Assembly (NCBI GenBank): GCA_904063045.1
Contig: CAJFCJ010000009.1
Location: forward strand, 414,942 to 478,941
Direction: 5' to 3'
Source of the DNA: Dimorphilus gyrociliatus
Taxonomy: Eukaryota > Annelida > Polychaeta > Dinophilidae
DNA length: 64,000 nucleotides
Notes under the pieces: model-generated
Seen by the model: the letters and a program-made list of their open reading frames with translations, nothing else
The model's database searches: none
What the model was told of the DNA's origin: nothing
In this document: positions 43,547-61,462 of the stretch, in pieces
How the letters are laid out: the number at the start of each line of letters is the position of its first letter
Numbering within the stretch: position 1 is the stretch's first letter
Program-made: the position numbers and the translations under genes

Positions 43547-45546
43547 TCAATTATTAAATGCTTCTTCTTCGCTATCGTAGAATTGCTTTCTAGTCAAAGC
43601 CTGTTGTTCAGATTCAGCCCTAAAATAATATTAATTGTTTAAATAGACAGAAGAATGAAGAATTATGCAAATTTATTCAAATTACCCATAAATTACTTCT
43701 TCATCTGAGTCATTTAACATAGTTAAACTTGGGTCGTCTTTAAAATGTGATTCTGTCAGGCAAAATTCTCGTTAATTTTTATTAATTGAGATTTAATCAT
43801 GATCGTAAAAAATGAGCTGCGCTAAATTGACGCAATTTACCAACCTAAGACAGCATTTTTTGCTGGGGAGTAGACAAAAGCCATAGTATATAGATAAAAG
43901 TTCAAAAGACCGTAAAATGCTAAAAATTCGGCACTGTTCTCGTAATGTGTTGATAGCTCAGCCACAAAATTCTCTTCCAAAACGGAAGATCCATAACGTA
44001 AGGATGTAATTGTTATTGTAACAACAACGACAATCAGCATCAACACTGTGAGGAACTTGAGACGAACATCAAAGTATGGCATATTTCGTAATTCAGCATA
44101 GGCCCTAACAACTAAATATAGGAGATAAACCAAATAAAGGCTACCCACAATGAAGAAGAATATCTTAAATCCAAAAAAATTCCCAGTATCCGATTTATAA
44201 TTGTATGTCGGATCCGAAATTTCTTTATAATGCTGCCAACATGTTATCATTATAGCAACTATCCACAAAAGGCCTACTATGAGTAGCTTAGGGGCGTAGA
44301 AGATTAAGAATCTACGTTTCGTCTGTCTTACACCGTGATACAGACATAACCAAAATAATAGTAGGACGGATAAGAACGTTACTTGAAATATTCCATCCAA
44401 AATACTTGGCAATGCCGAATTAACAAGGAACAGAAGTGGAAAAAATGGATTATTATATAATAATAATAATGGTAAAAGAAGAGACATCCAGCGTTGTTCA
44501 ATGGACCAATCTCTCATTGAGAAACGTCGTAAAGAATGAGCAAATAGGCACTATATTAACAGGTTAACAATAGTTTTTAGTATTCTTTATACATGTTTGT
44601 TTTTAGTTTAATCTTACCGTTACGATAAATGTAAGTACAAGAAAAACAAATCTAAACCATATTTGAAATTGGGTAAAAGATGAATTATAAGTTTTATACT
44701 ATATCGGAAGAAAAAGAAGAGAAATATTAATCATTTTTAATAAGAAAGAGAATATATTAAAACTTACTTTGAATTGAACGTCTTTAAAATGAACATTCTG
44801 ATCCAACGCATAAATATTCACTCCTATCTTATACTCTGAATAAGCAAGATATTCAAGATGCAGAATAATAATTTCATCACATCCCTGCAATTATTTTTCA
44901 TTAAGAATATTTTATTCTATTAAATTATTAACTGTTTACAAACATCTTGGGAACATTTAAGGCTCCTTGATCTATTGTGAGCAGTATTTTTATAGACTGG
45001 TGTCATTCTTGACTGATCATTTCGATCATAGATTCCTAAAACTTTAACCTCTATTTTTAGTGGAATTTCTAGTTTGGTTTCTATATTAGATTAATAAATG
45101 AATGTTTAATTAATTGCAATTAATATATATATATATATATTCGTTTAATACAAACTTCCACTCCTCTGTAAGGAAATTTTAGAAAGAAACCATAGTTGTT
45201 GATTAAAGGTAGACACAAAAGGAGAGCTAAAAGTATATGGGCCAGATTGCTATTTATAGAGAAATAATGTATTATATATAAAAATTCTCTCTTAGTTTTT
45301 AGTAAATAGCAAAAGAATACAAACTGATAATCTAGGGGATGTTAAATTCACTCGATCAGACTTTAAAATCGGTGGCCCTTTTATAGGAGAAAAGTAATTT
45401 AATTGATAAAGAAGGTCTGCAAAATAAATCGTAGTTGAGAAAGAACACTTACCTGCTAAACCGATAAAAACAGTTAATAGAAAGGAAAAGGCAAATCCGA
45501 CGAAAACCAGAAAGAAATGCCGTTTGTTTAGTGTATATAAACGCAT
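43547..45546 (-). CDS. TMEM181: Transmembrane protein 181 (GPR178-like)
   Basis: Minus-strand exons 45546-45453, 45416-45362, 45226-45156, 45080-44944, 44884-44768, 44698-44618, 44550-43845, 43752-43686 and 43619-43547 sum to 466 residues. The start MRLYTLNKRHFFLVFV matches the family N-terminus. A lumenal beta-rich part (PPILNSPFVSTFNQQLW, then N-linked sites) is followed by seven helices: RFSMRDWSIEQRWMSLLLPL, YAPKLLIVGLLW, DTGNFFGFKIFF, LRNMPYFDVRLKFLT, and NFVAELSTHYENSAEFLAFY with GLLNFYLYTMAFVYSPAKNA. The acidic tail LNDSDEEVIYG is also conserved. In humans TMEM181 is a plasma-membrane receptor-like protein of unsettled function, related to GPR107/Wntless-type proteins. The donor at 45361 was chosen because it restores the family sequence. 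Confidence 0.96.
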
Positions 45547-46666
45547 CTGAACCGACCTGTTTACAAAAACATATATTGATATCCGGAAATGGAATAAATA
45601 AATTATTGTTTTAGCTGGACATAAACTATCACGTACGGTTCTATTTCCGTGATTGTCATATTTCTGACTACTTAGCTAAATCAACTATGAAGAATAGAGA
45701 CAAAACTATACTAAAATGTTGTAGAAAAATCTATAAAGGAAGTACAGATGTCATTCCGCCACGAGTTTTCGGCGCCAATTATAAAAATTGATCGAAAGAT
45801 AATCTGAACACATTTTTACCTTTCACATCTGTCATGATGATATGTTGGTGCTATGTGTAGCGAAAATTCTGAAAACAATTCACAAACGCTGGCAAAACAA
45901 GATCTTATTTGGAACGTCCAACGAGGCGTCTCGAAAGAATAACCTAATGATTCCATTAATTCACTGATTTATCTCTTTTGTTCTTAATATTTTTTGTCAA
46001 TTTTTATCAATCTTCTCTCTACTTCCGCTTTTGACGGCGCATGACCGAGGCGTCGAAAAAGACGACGATAACAGCAGCTGCTAAATCAAGGGCGATACTA
46101 GTCGGTGTAAGACAAGTGACTTTTAACATAAAGATCATTAAGTATTTAAAAGGAAATCAATAATCGCAATATTTGATCAATTGCTAACATGTTTCACAAA
46201 CTTAATAGCTGTAGTCTGTATCTTCTTGCTAAGATAAGAAAAACTCCAATTTATAACGTATCATTATTTATTATAAAATTTGATAAACAAGTGGATTTTT
46301 AGCAAATTATCAAAAACTAAAGTTTTATCTGATGTTATTAGTGTTTTTCCATATCTCCATAGCACAATATAATATATCTAATGCTCTTTTGTAGTTTTGA
46401 CTGATGGAATTATCGATATTTATAAAAAGCGAATTCACTTCGAATAATTAAAAATTCATTTATTTCATCGAAAAAGATGTTAATTTAAATTTTTTCAAAA
46501 CATAGTCAAAGGAAGAATATTCTACAAAGCATAACATTAAAGTCTATGTTTTATCGTAGTTTGGATTTAATTGTTACCAGACAGTTTTTAGTAAGATCTA
46601 CGTGAAAACTGGTAAAAATGTTTAATAAGTTGTGTATTGAGCGATAACAGATTTAAAAATACAACT
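45547..46666. promoter_or_regulatory. Divergent promoter region, TMEM181 / LTO1
   Basis: 1.1 kb of AT-rich DNA with a less AT-rich, CpG-containing segment at about 46030-46110 that may mark a promoter. No coding exon found. Confidence 0.4.
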
Positions 46667-47468
46667 ATGGGAGAAAACATTGAATTTTTGGACATGATAG
46701 CTATGGCAGAGGATAAGTAATAAAAAGTCTTCTCTATCATTCTTAAAGAATAATCTGTGTTAAAATTAGGTTTCAAAAAGAAGGTTTTAGTGAAGGATTT
46801 TCAACAGGAGAACATCGAGGCTTTGGAGATGCTTTTCTTTTAGGCGTTAAACAAGCTAGTTCTTGCGCTGCAGAGGTTAGCATATAAAACATATTTTTCA
46901 AAATACTTTATCCATCAAAGCAGGCAACTTTTATTTTTGCTATAACTTTATATAACACTTTTTACTATGAAGGGCTTTGAAGCTTTCAGTTATCGCATAT
47001 ATTCCATCTGTTGAAAGTAATCTTAGAGATCTTTTAACAATTCGCATATTCTTCACTAAACAATATTTGTATAATAGATTGGATTTTATCGAGGATTTTG
47101 CCTTGAATGCCGCAAGCGATTATCAAATCATAATATGTCGGATACGTAAGCCTCGGGGTTAAAATCTTTTGAATTATTTACAAATTTTTGTTATCTTCCT
47201 AGAAAATTAAAAATATGCCAAGATATTCTTGATACATTGGAACCAATCGATTTATCTAATTGCGATTTTGATAATATGTTAGAGAGTTTACAAACTTGCC
47301 AAGCAAAATTCAAGCGAGTACGTTTTTTGAACACGATTTTCATAGTTCATTGAACTATATTCTGATGTACGAAATAACTTATTTCTATGAAAATTTCAGC
47401 TTTGCGCATTAATGAAGATCTCAACACAAAGCAGTCGAAATAGTATGAATGCTGATATGTCTTTCTAA
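46667..47468 (+). CDS. LTO1: LTO1 (ORAOV1), ABCE1 maturation adaptor
   Basis: LTO1 works with YAE1 to bring the cytosolic iron-sulfur machinery to the ribosome-recycling ATPase ABCE1/Rli1. Five short exons: 46667-46716, 46770-46875, 47078-47145, 47203-47317 and 47400-47468, giving 135 residues (human 137). The deca-GX3 motif is visible: KFQKEGFSEGFSTGEHRGFG, LLGVKQ, then IGFYRGFCLECRKRL. The third exon was found only by matching this motif in a frame different from the longest local open frame, and its phases fit both neighbours. The C-terminal half (ESLQTCQAKFKRLCALMKIS) matches the family. The protein ends DMSF; in the family an aromatic C-terminus engages the iron-sulfur targeting complex. 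Confidence 0.94.
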
Positions 47469-47720
47469 ATTGAAAATTTGAAAAATTTTATAGAAGTGCG
47501 ACTAGACGGTTATGTATATATTTTTAGTGATATACAAATTGTTAAGAAACTGACATATATCGTGCCCTGAAAGCGCATTTTCAAGTACTCTGTTATTTGT
47601 AAACACTACAGAAATATAGTCATTTTTTTAATGCTTCTCGCAATATGAATTGTAGCTAATTTTCGTTTGAGAGATCATTTCTCATTCGGATGAAATTGAA
47701 CATTTCTAAATGTAGATATC

Positions 47721-54895
<7,175 letters not shown>

Positions 54896-55991
54896 CTATA
54901 TTTATAGGGGAGATTTTACAAATATTATTGATATGTTGATTAGTATCTATATCAATTAATTAATTTCAGTATATTTATTCAAATTTGGCAATATTACGAA
55001 AGAACTGAAATTTATAGAAAGCGAAAGAAATAGCCTGATAAAAATAGGTTCAAAGATATATAAAACAAGAAAAGATTTTTATATTATAAAATACAAAAAT
55101 TTCTTTGCATCAGTCAAACAAGTTAAAGAAATAGATTTCTTTAGGTATAAAGGGTTATTATATAAATTAAACTTTATAGTATCATTCTAAAAGGGGCAAA
55201 AAAATACGATCTAACTTTTAAAGAGTAGTCAGCTTGAACTTTATTTAAACTGACGTACTTTCGACATTGGAAGATGTTACTATCCAAATACGAGTTACTT
55301 AACAAATAATTACAGAACTATAGAAAATGATAATATATGGCACAATTAGCAACTGTAAAAAAGGATTTCTATGTGTTATGTAGCTGTTCCTTTTAAATCG
55401 TAAAATATAGTTTTTTTTGAATTTTAAAAAGATGTTTTGTTATGATAAACAGCTGATAGAGTAATATATTTTATAAAATAGATTTCGCTATAACGTCGGC
55501 AGTTCGAATTAATTAATTGTTTCATCACTAATTTTGTAGAAATAGGTCTTTTATTGAATTAATATTGCAAAAATTGGTAGATACTTTACCAGAAAAAAAG
55601 TTTAGATATGAATCCAGCCGAATTCAAGGGTGATGGATTATTATGTTTTTTCTGTTCATCCATTCGTGACCAGATCGTATTCAAGTGGCCACTTTAACTG
55701 GTTAACTCTTCTTTAAGGCTGCATTACACTTGGGAGTCGGGTCTTTAGTTGCTCATCACTCTACAGTCATGCGAGGACTGCAGCACCGGAAATGTTCACC
55801 CTTCGTAAATACAGACAAAAATGTAAAAGACGCTGCATTATTTTTTCTTTATTAAAATTAAGTTTTTACAATACTTTTAATTTTTTCTGTTGCCATTTTG
55901 CAATATTTTATGATCAAAATTACGATTATTTGTACCTAGATATTCAACTCCAGTCCGAACTTACTGTTTCCGGCTATAATAACCTTGAGAA
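54896..55991. promoter_or_regulatory. Upstream region of the ABCC gene and ETFB
   Basis: About 1.1 kb of AT-rich DNA between divergent genes. The missing first coding exon of the ABCC gene should lie here or within the preceding intron, but I could not identify it. The ETFB promoter is probably in the less AT-rich part around 55660-55800. Confidence 0.4.
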
Positions 55992-57116
55992 ATGGCTCTA
56001 CGAATTCTTGTTGGTTGCAAACGGGTTATTGATTATGCCGTTAAGGTAATTCTAAAATTGTTTAAAATTGTTACCTCTAAAATAAATAAGTAAATAACTC
56101 TCTTTATGAGATTTACGAGGAAAATAGTATCGGTTTGTGGCTAATTCTTGTAATATCGCTCTTTAGGTTAGGGTAAAGCCGGATAAGAGCGGTGTTGTTA
56201 CCGAAGGTGTTAAGCATTCTATGAACCCTTTCGATGAAATCGGAATTGAAGAAGCTGTACGCATGAAAGAAAAAAAGTTGGCATCAGAAATTATTGTTGT
56301 CTCATGTGGACCACAACAATGTCAAGTAAAGTACCCCCTTTTTCCAGAATTATTATATTATTATATATCTGTGTAAACAATAGGAAACGATCCGAACCGC
56401 CCTTGCCATGGGAGCTGACAAAGGAATCCATATTGATATCCCGGCTGCTGATTTGAGCAAAGTTGAACCTTATCACATTTCGAAAATATTTGCCAAGCTT
56501 GCAACTGAAAATAAAGCTGATGTAGTTATTGTTGGTAAACAAGCTATCGACGGTGACAACAACCAAACTGGACAAATGATTGCCGCTAACTTGGATTGGC
56601 CACAGGCAACTTTCGCTAGCAAAGTAAATATAAAATTTAATATCTAATGCCTAAATCAAGTATGACTTTTTTTCAAAGATTGAAAAAGACGGCGATGGCC
56701 TTAAAGTAACTAGAGAAATTGACGGAGGCTTAGAAACAATTAATTTAAAACTGCCAACCGTTATAACAACTGACTTGAGGTTGAACGAACCCAGATATGC
56801 TACACTTCCTAATATTATGGTAAACTTTGAATTATATTAAGTACTTTCGGCACTTTGATTTTAACTTTCTGTTTCTGTTGATAGAAAGCCAAGAAGAAAC
56901 CTATTGAAAAGAAAACAGCAGCAGACTTAGGAGTGGACCTTACACCAAAGCAACAAGTGATTAGCGTAGAGGATCCGCCGGTTAGGGAAGCTGGTCAAAA
57001 GGTACGATAAAGAAATATTAATACTAAGAATCTTATACATTAATTTTCGCTTATATTTTCAGGTGGAAGACGTTTCACAATTAATCGAAAAATTAAAAGG
57101 AGCTGGAGTTGTATAG
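55992..57116 (+). CDS. ETFB: Electron transfer flavoprotein subunit beta
   Basis: Mitochondrial matrix partner of ETFA; it passes electrons from acyl-CoA dehydrogenases to ETF-QO. Exons 55992-56045, 56167-56325, 56384-56623, 56679-56819, 56885-57001 and 57063-57116 sum to 254 residues (human 255). Family blocks: [20 protein letters not shown], the [20 protein letters not shown] stretch, the [10 protein letters not shown] segment, [20 protein letters not shown] then [16 protein letters not shown] (AMP and recognition-loop region), [19 protein letters not shown], and the short C-terminal helix. The recognition loop leucine and the trimethylated-lysine region are present by position ([14 protein letters not shown]). 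It lacks a long presequence, as is normal for this subunit. Confidence 0.98.
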
Positions 57117-57444
57117 ACAGTTGATTTAGTATGAAATTATGATCAATAAATGAAAAATTCTACATTTTAAACTTAGTAGCAAAGTTCAATGACAGTCTCA
57201 TATCGCGCATTAATATCGAAATGTATTCCTTAATTCAAAATTATAATGCTATTTCTCTTGAATACAATGTCCGAATTTTGTTCGAGTAAATAATCTTTTA
57301 TTAATTGATAAAATGATTATATTGTTGGATATTTAACTTATTTTTATCGGTTATTATATAAATGTTTCTATGAACTTGGACAAAAAAGTATGTTTTTGGG
57401 AATAATAATGTATTGAAATATGTTCATTCAAATTTTTTAAAAAA
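57117..57444. other. Convergent spacer, ETFB to SCP2-domain gene
   Basis: AT-rich 3' flanks of converging genes; nothing else seen. Confidence 0.5.
57145..57150 (+). terminator. Poly(A) signal AATAAA, ETFB
   Basis: AATAAA 29 bases after the ETFB stop codon. Confidence 0.55.
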
Positions 57445-58075
57445 TTACAATTTTGCTTTAGCTTGAGCTTGGAATTCCTTCATTTTCATTGCTAGTCCCA
57501 TATTTCCAGTGATTTTTAACTTTCCTTGGAAGAAAGCTTGTTGAGGGTTTAATTGTCCAAGCATCATCTTTATCATGTCCTCATCTCCCATAGCGATAGT
57601 TACATCTCCTTTGCCTATAAATATAAACATTACTCAAATTAAAAATTGATAAAAGAAGTTCCAATTACTATGGAAATGAACAAGGAACTTTTATATGGTT
57701 GCCTTTCGGTAGAGGGCGTTTGACAATCTTTATCAAAGATTAAAGTTTATAATGATAAAACTTACCTTCGTTAACAAATTTGACAGAACCATTTCCATTC
57801 TTGGCATCAACAATCCATACACCCTGTTCGCCTTTAGCATTTTTGACTTTAAAGCAAAAGATACCTTTGATTTTTTTAACATAGTCGGCTCCATTCTATA
57901 AAAAAAGGCCAAAAACTAGTAACATGTATTGAAGAGATATATTAAGAGAACTAACTTTGCCCATTTCTTCTCCAATTTTTTCAAAGATGGCATTTGATTT
58001 GAAATCACCAGCTGATGCGGTCATTACAGATTCTACGAATCTTGGGGTATTTTTTGCGAGAATGTTGCTTGCCAT
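57445..58075 (-). CDS. Stand-alone SCP2-domain sterol/lipid carrier
   Basis: Minus-strand exons 58075-57956, 57895-57766 and 57614-57445 sum to 139 residues, just the length of one SCP2 domain with a short N-terminus. Family blocks: [56 protein letters not shown] and a C-terminal [20 protein letters not shown], which ends in Q-A-K-A-K-L, a PTS1-like A-K-L peroxisome signal. It matches the SCP2 part of the thiolase fusion (SCPx) and of HSD17B4. It probably binds fatty acyl-CoA, sterol or phospholipid in a hydrophobic tunnel, in peroxisomes. The thiolase or dehydrogenase parts of the vertebrate fusion genes are absent here. Confidence 0.93.
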
Positions 58076-59019
58076 CGTTATTGGAATCTATGAAGTTTGA
58101 TGCTCCACTATGTGTAACCTTTTAACAACGGTCTTATATAAAATTTTCTTATCAGTTAATTTTATCTTTTAAAAAGCCTAACTCAGAAAAAAACGTAAAC
58201 GAATACCTACCGAAATATTTAAGAGAGCAAATAGAATTCTTCAGATTGATATTGCGGCAGGTCAAGGTCACTAACTAGAGCACTGTGTAAATATCGAAAA
58301 GTATTCGATTTTTGGACACTTTAATTATGTTTCCAAATGAGGGCGTGACAAAAATGTAAAAATATAGGCAAAGAACGCTACTAAAGCAAATATGAATGGA
58401 GGTGCACTGAAGAAAAGGTATATCTTGATTAGATGGAATGAGAAAATTTACAGATTAATACTTAATCGCATATTTATGATACAGAGCTATAGTCTTTGTA
58501 CAATTTTGATTATAACTCTGTTAATTTAAAACAGAAGTACGATAAATTTAGTGAGTTACCAATTGAACATAGCAAAGCGGAATAATATATCTTCTCAATT
58601 ACCCTTGAATTACTGTGTGTATATTTTTCCCATTTAAAAATTATTGATTTCCGATTTGTCAAATTTCTGTTTAAGCCTGAGCATCACAGTAGGCATTGAT
58701 GGCCGACTTTATAATAATTTATTAGCAGATGCCAAGCTAATAGGAACTTACTTTAGTATGCTTGAAGGAGAAATTTAATATTTAAATATCAGTCATTGAA
58801 CGAATAACTGCAGTAGTGCCAGCATATCCGCAACATATGTTTCCAAAATTGATCCAAGTCATAACTGTTGTTTCATTTAGGTGGAGGCAGTATTTATTCA
58901 TATATTGTTTTCAAAGTGGCGGTTTGCAACGACACAGCGAGAGCATTTTTAATATTAAAATCAAACAGCCTATAAGTACTAATCATATTGAGTTTCATTA
59001 TAATTCCTTGAACAGGCTG
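58076..59019. promoter_or_regulatory. Divergent region, SCP2-domain gene and SLC35B2
   Basis: 944 AT-rich bases. The frame of the downstream transporter stays open back to 58837, but that upstream part (58837-59019) has no family match and probably is leader sequence. AACAG|GCTGATGG at 59011-59015 could be a leader splice acceptor. Confidence 0.4.
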
Positions 59020-60387
59020 ATGGTTTATTTGACAATAACCTTTCTCTTATTTGGAGTTCCTGCAATAATTTACGCAGCGCAAGATAAAACCAAGAACAGT
59101 CATGATATGCTCGGAGAGTGGCACGACTTTTGGGTGCTGAAATTAATTATGAATTTAGTTGGATATTCAAGCATTGTTCTTCCAGGATGTATTCTTATAT
59201 ACTATTTAAAAAAGACTAATTATATTGAGAGAGGAAGTAAGCTTTTATTAATAAAATTATATATATATTTAAATAATAAAAGCGAACATGTTTTTACTGT
59301 AGATAATAAATTTCTCATTCATTTTGTTCGCTCGTTCATTTATGGACAAGAGCAATCAATAGAGGAAAGTACCAGAGCTCAAGAACAACTTAAAAAAACC
59401 TCCTTTGGCAGAAAGGCTTTTTGGATTATTATTTGTGCAACGGGGTTGCAATTGTCTTATTTATCTTGGGGTCTTTTACAAGAAAGAATTATGGCCTATA
59501 AATATGGAGAAACAGTAGATTTTAAAGGGGAAAACTTTAAAAATTCTCAATTTTTGGTGTTTATGAATAGAATATTTGCATTTGTAACTGCTTGCTTAGT
59601 TTGTATTGTAAGAAAACAGCCAAGACATTTAGCACCAATCTATAAATACTCCTATGCATCTTTTTCTAACATAATGAGTTCATGGTTTCAATACGAAGCT
59701 TTAAAATATGTAAGTTTTCCAATGCAAGTTATGACTAAAGCTTCAAAAATAATACCAGTTATGGCTATGAGCAAGATCGTTTCCAACAAAACTTACAAGC
59801 TACATGAATATATATTAGCTCTTTTTATATCCATTGGATTATTTCTCTTTATATTTGCAACTAAAGATGCCGTAAAGGGATATTCGTCCACAACCACTTT
59901 TGCAGGGGTTGTACTCTTGCTGGGTTATGTTATTTTTGACTCATTTACATCAAATTGGCAGTCGAAACTGTTCAAAACCCACAAAATGTCTTCTGTACAA
60001 ATGATGGCTTGCGTTAATCTATTTAGTGTCATATTTACATCTGTAACGTTGCTGGAACAAGGAGGATTTACAGAAGCAGCATCTTTTATGTTTCGTTACG
60101 AAGTTTTTGCATTTCACGTTCTTTTATTAGGTGTTTGTGGAGCTGTTGGACAATTATTTATATTTAAAACGATTGATGAATTTGGACCAGTTGTATTTAC
60201 TTTAATAATGACCATACGTCTAGCCTTATCCATTTTATTATCAAGCCTATTTTACGGCCATCCAATTACTCCTATTGGATCATTGGGAATTGTTATAGTT
60301 TTCTTTTCAATATTTGTAAATGTTTATATCAACCAAAAAAAGAAAATAGAGAACAAAGCCGAATCTGAGAACATAACTAAGACTTAG
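59020..60387 (+). CDS. SLC35B2: PAPS transporter 1 (Slalom-type, Golgi)
   Basis: Golgi antiporter that imports 3'-phosphoadenosine-5'-phosphosulfate for sulfotransferases. Intronless, 455 residues from the Met at 59020, which opens a signal-anchor-like helix (LTITFLLFGVPAIIYA) followed by H-D-F-W-V-L-K-L-I-M-N-L-V-G-Y as in SLC35B2. Ten helices follow. Family blocks: ATGLQLSYLSWGLLQERIMA, SQFLVFMNRI, KQPRHLAPIYKYSYASFSN, WFQYEALKYVSFPMQVMTKA then SKIIPVMAM, FDSFTSNWQSKLF, KMSSVQMMACVN and GAVGQLFIFKTIDEFGPVVF. Compared with human (432 residues) the cytoplasmic loop around residues 75-115 is longer and Asn/Lys-rich. The frame is open to an upstream Met at 58837; I prefer 59020 because it matches the family start. 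Confidence 0.95.
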   Translation: MVYLTITFLLFGVPAIIYAAQDKTKNSHDMLGEWHDFWVLKLIMNLVGYSSIVLPGCILIYYLKKTNYIERGSKLLLIKLYIYLNNKSEHVFTVDNKFLIHFVRSFIYGQEQSIEESTRAQEQLKKTSFGRKAFWIIICATGLQLSYLSWGLLQERIMAYKYGETVDFKGENFKNSQFLVFMNRIFAFVTACLVCIVRKQPRHLAPIYKYSYASFSNIMSSWFQYEALKYVSFPMQVMTKASKIIPVMAMSKIVSNKTYKLHEYILALFISIGLFLFIFATKDAVKGYSSTTTFAGVVLLLGYVIFDSFTSNWQSKLFKTHKMSSVQMMACVNLFSVIFTSVTLLEQGGFTEAASFMFRYEVFAFHVLLLGVCGAVGQLFIFKTIDEFGPVVFTLIMTIRLALSILLSSLFYGHPITPIGSLGIVIVFFSIFVNVYINQKKKIENKAESENITKT

Positions 60388-61462
60388 AATATAGCCAAAA
60401 TTAAATTCTTAATGTTTTAAATTAAGTTTTGTTGAATTGATAAGAAAAATCTCTGATTATTTATTTAAATAACTTTATGTTGTTTTTGTTGTTTTTTTTT
60501 GTTTTTTCTTTTTTTTTCTTTTTTTTTGAATCTCCTACAGCAAAAAAATTTATTTTGGAGGAAAAAGAGAAGATAAAGATCTAGGATATGAAATTATTTT
60601 TGAAAAAAATGAAATATTCACCTATATATTTGTATAACACAATTTTTAGATACTATAAAGAATAAAGCCTGAATTAAAGAGATATGTTCTTATGTTGAGT
60701 TTTAAATTGAAAAGGAAATCATGTAAACTTTAAATATTTCAATGAAAAAATAATGGGGCATTATAACTGCAGCAGTGATTGTGGTGGTGGCGGTTAGTTG
60801 GTTGGTTGGTTTTAATTGTGGTTAAGCGTAGAAGTGATATAGATTGTAAAAAGAAAAAAAAATTACAACTACTCAATATAGCTGCTTAGACAAAAAGAAA
60901 ACAATATATCAAACAGTCAAGTTGACGACCTTTTTATGTCTTGACTTCTTTTTTTAAGTACAGCTTAGCTAAAGCAAATGACTAAAATGTTTTTTCTTTT
61001 TTTGTTTAATGAACTGAGTTATGTAAATATATTCGTTTATGCAAACTCAAAAAATCAGTTTGTCTCTATATACTTAAACAAATCAAAAATAAAACTATTT
61101 AAAACTTTTCAAATGGTTTCTTTACAATTAATACCTAACTTATTTAATATGGTTTACGTTAGGAGAATTTTTGCTTAAGTATAAAAGGAAAAATTTATAT
61201 ATACAGTATTTATTTAGCCTACTTAATGTACAAGATGTAAAAATGTAGGTGGCGTTACGTACAATAATAATAATTTTTATCCTAATTTTTTTGTTCGACC
61301 GATATCAAAAATTATTAGGTTCAAGTGATTAAATAGTTGTTGCTCTAGTGTGCGAGCGAATAATCAATGTTTTGTGAGTATTAAAAGAAGAGAACGTGTT
61401 CGAGCAAGTTCCAAGTATTGACGTTTTTCATACTAAATCCACTATTTGTTAACATTCTAAAT
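60388..61462. other. Intergenic spacer, SLC35B2 to the last gene
   Basis: AT-rich with T-rich runs at 60481-60527 and a (GGT)n/(GGTT)n tract at 60780-60811. An open frame at 60978-61178 is AT-driven and unrelated to anything I know. No kinesin motor motif was found here. Confidence 0.5.
60780..60811. repeat. (GGT)n and (GGTT)n short repeats
   Basis: About four GGT units followed by about four GGTT units. Confidence 0.85.

Noticed and set aside
46977-47162. 61-codon open frame inside LTO1 as a coding exon
   Set aside because: It has no similarity to LTO1. A different frame of the same DNA, 47078-47145, gives the conserved I-G-F-Y-R-G-F motif and fits both splice phases.
58837-59019. Upstream in-frame extension of the PAPS transporter
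   Set aside because: The added 61 residues have no family match and precede the expected signal-anchor helix; more likely leader sequence.
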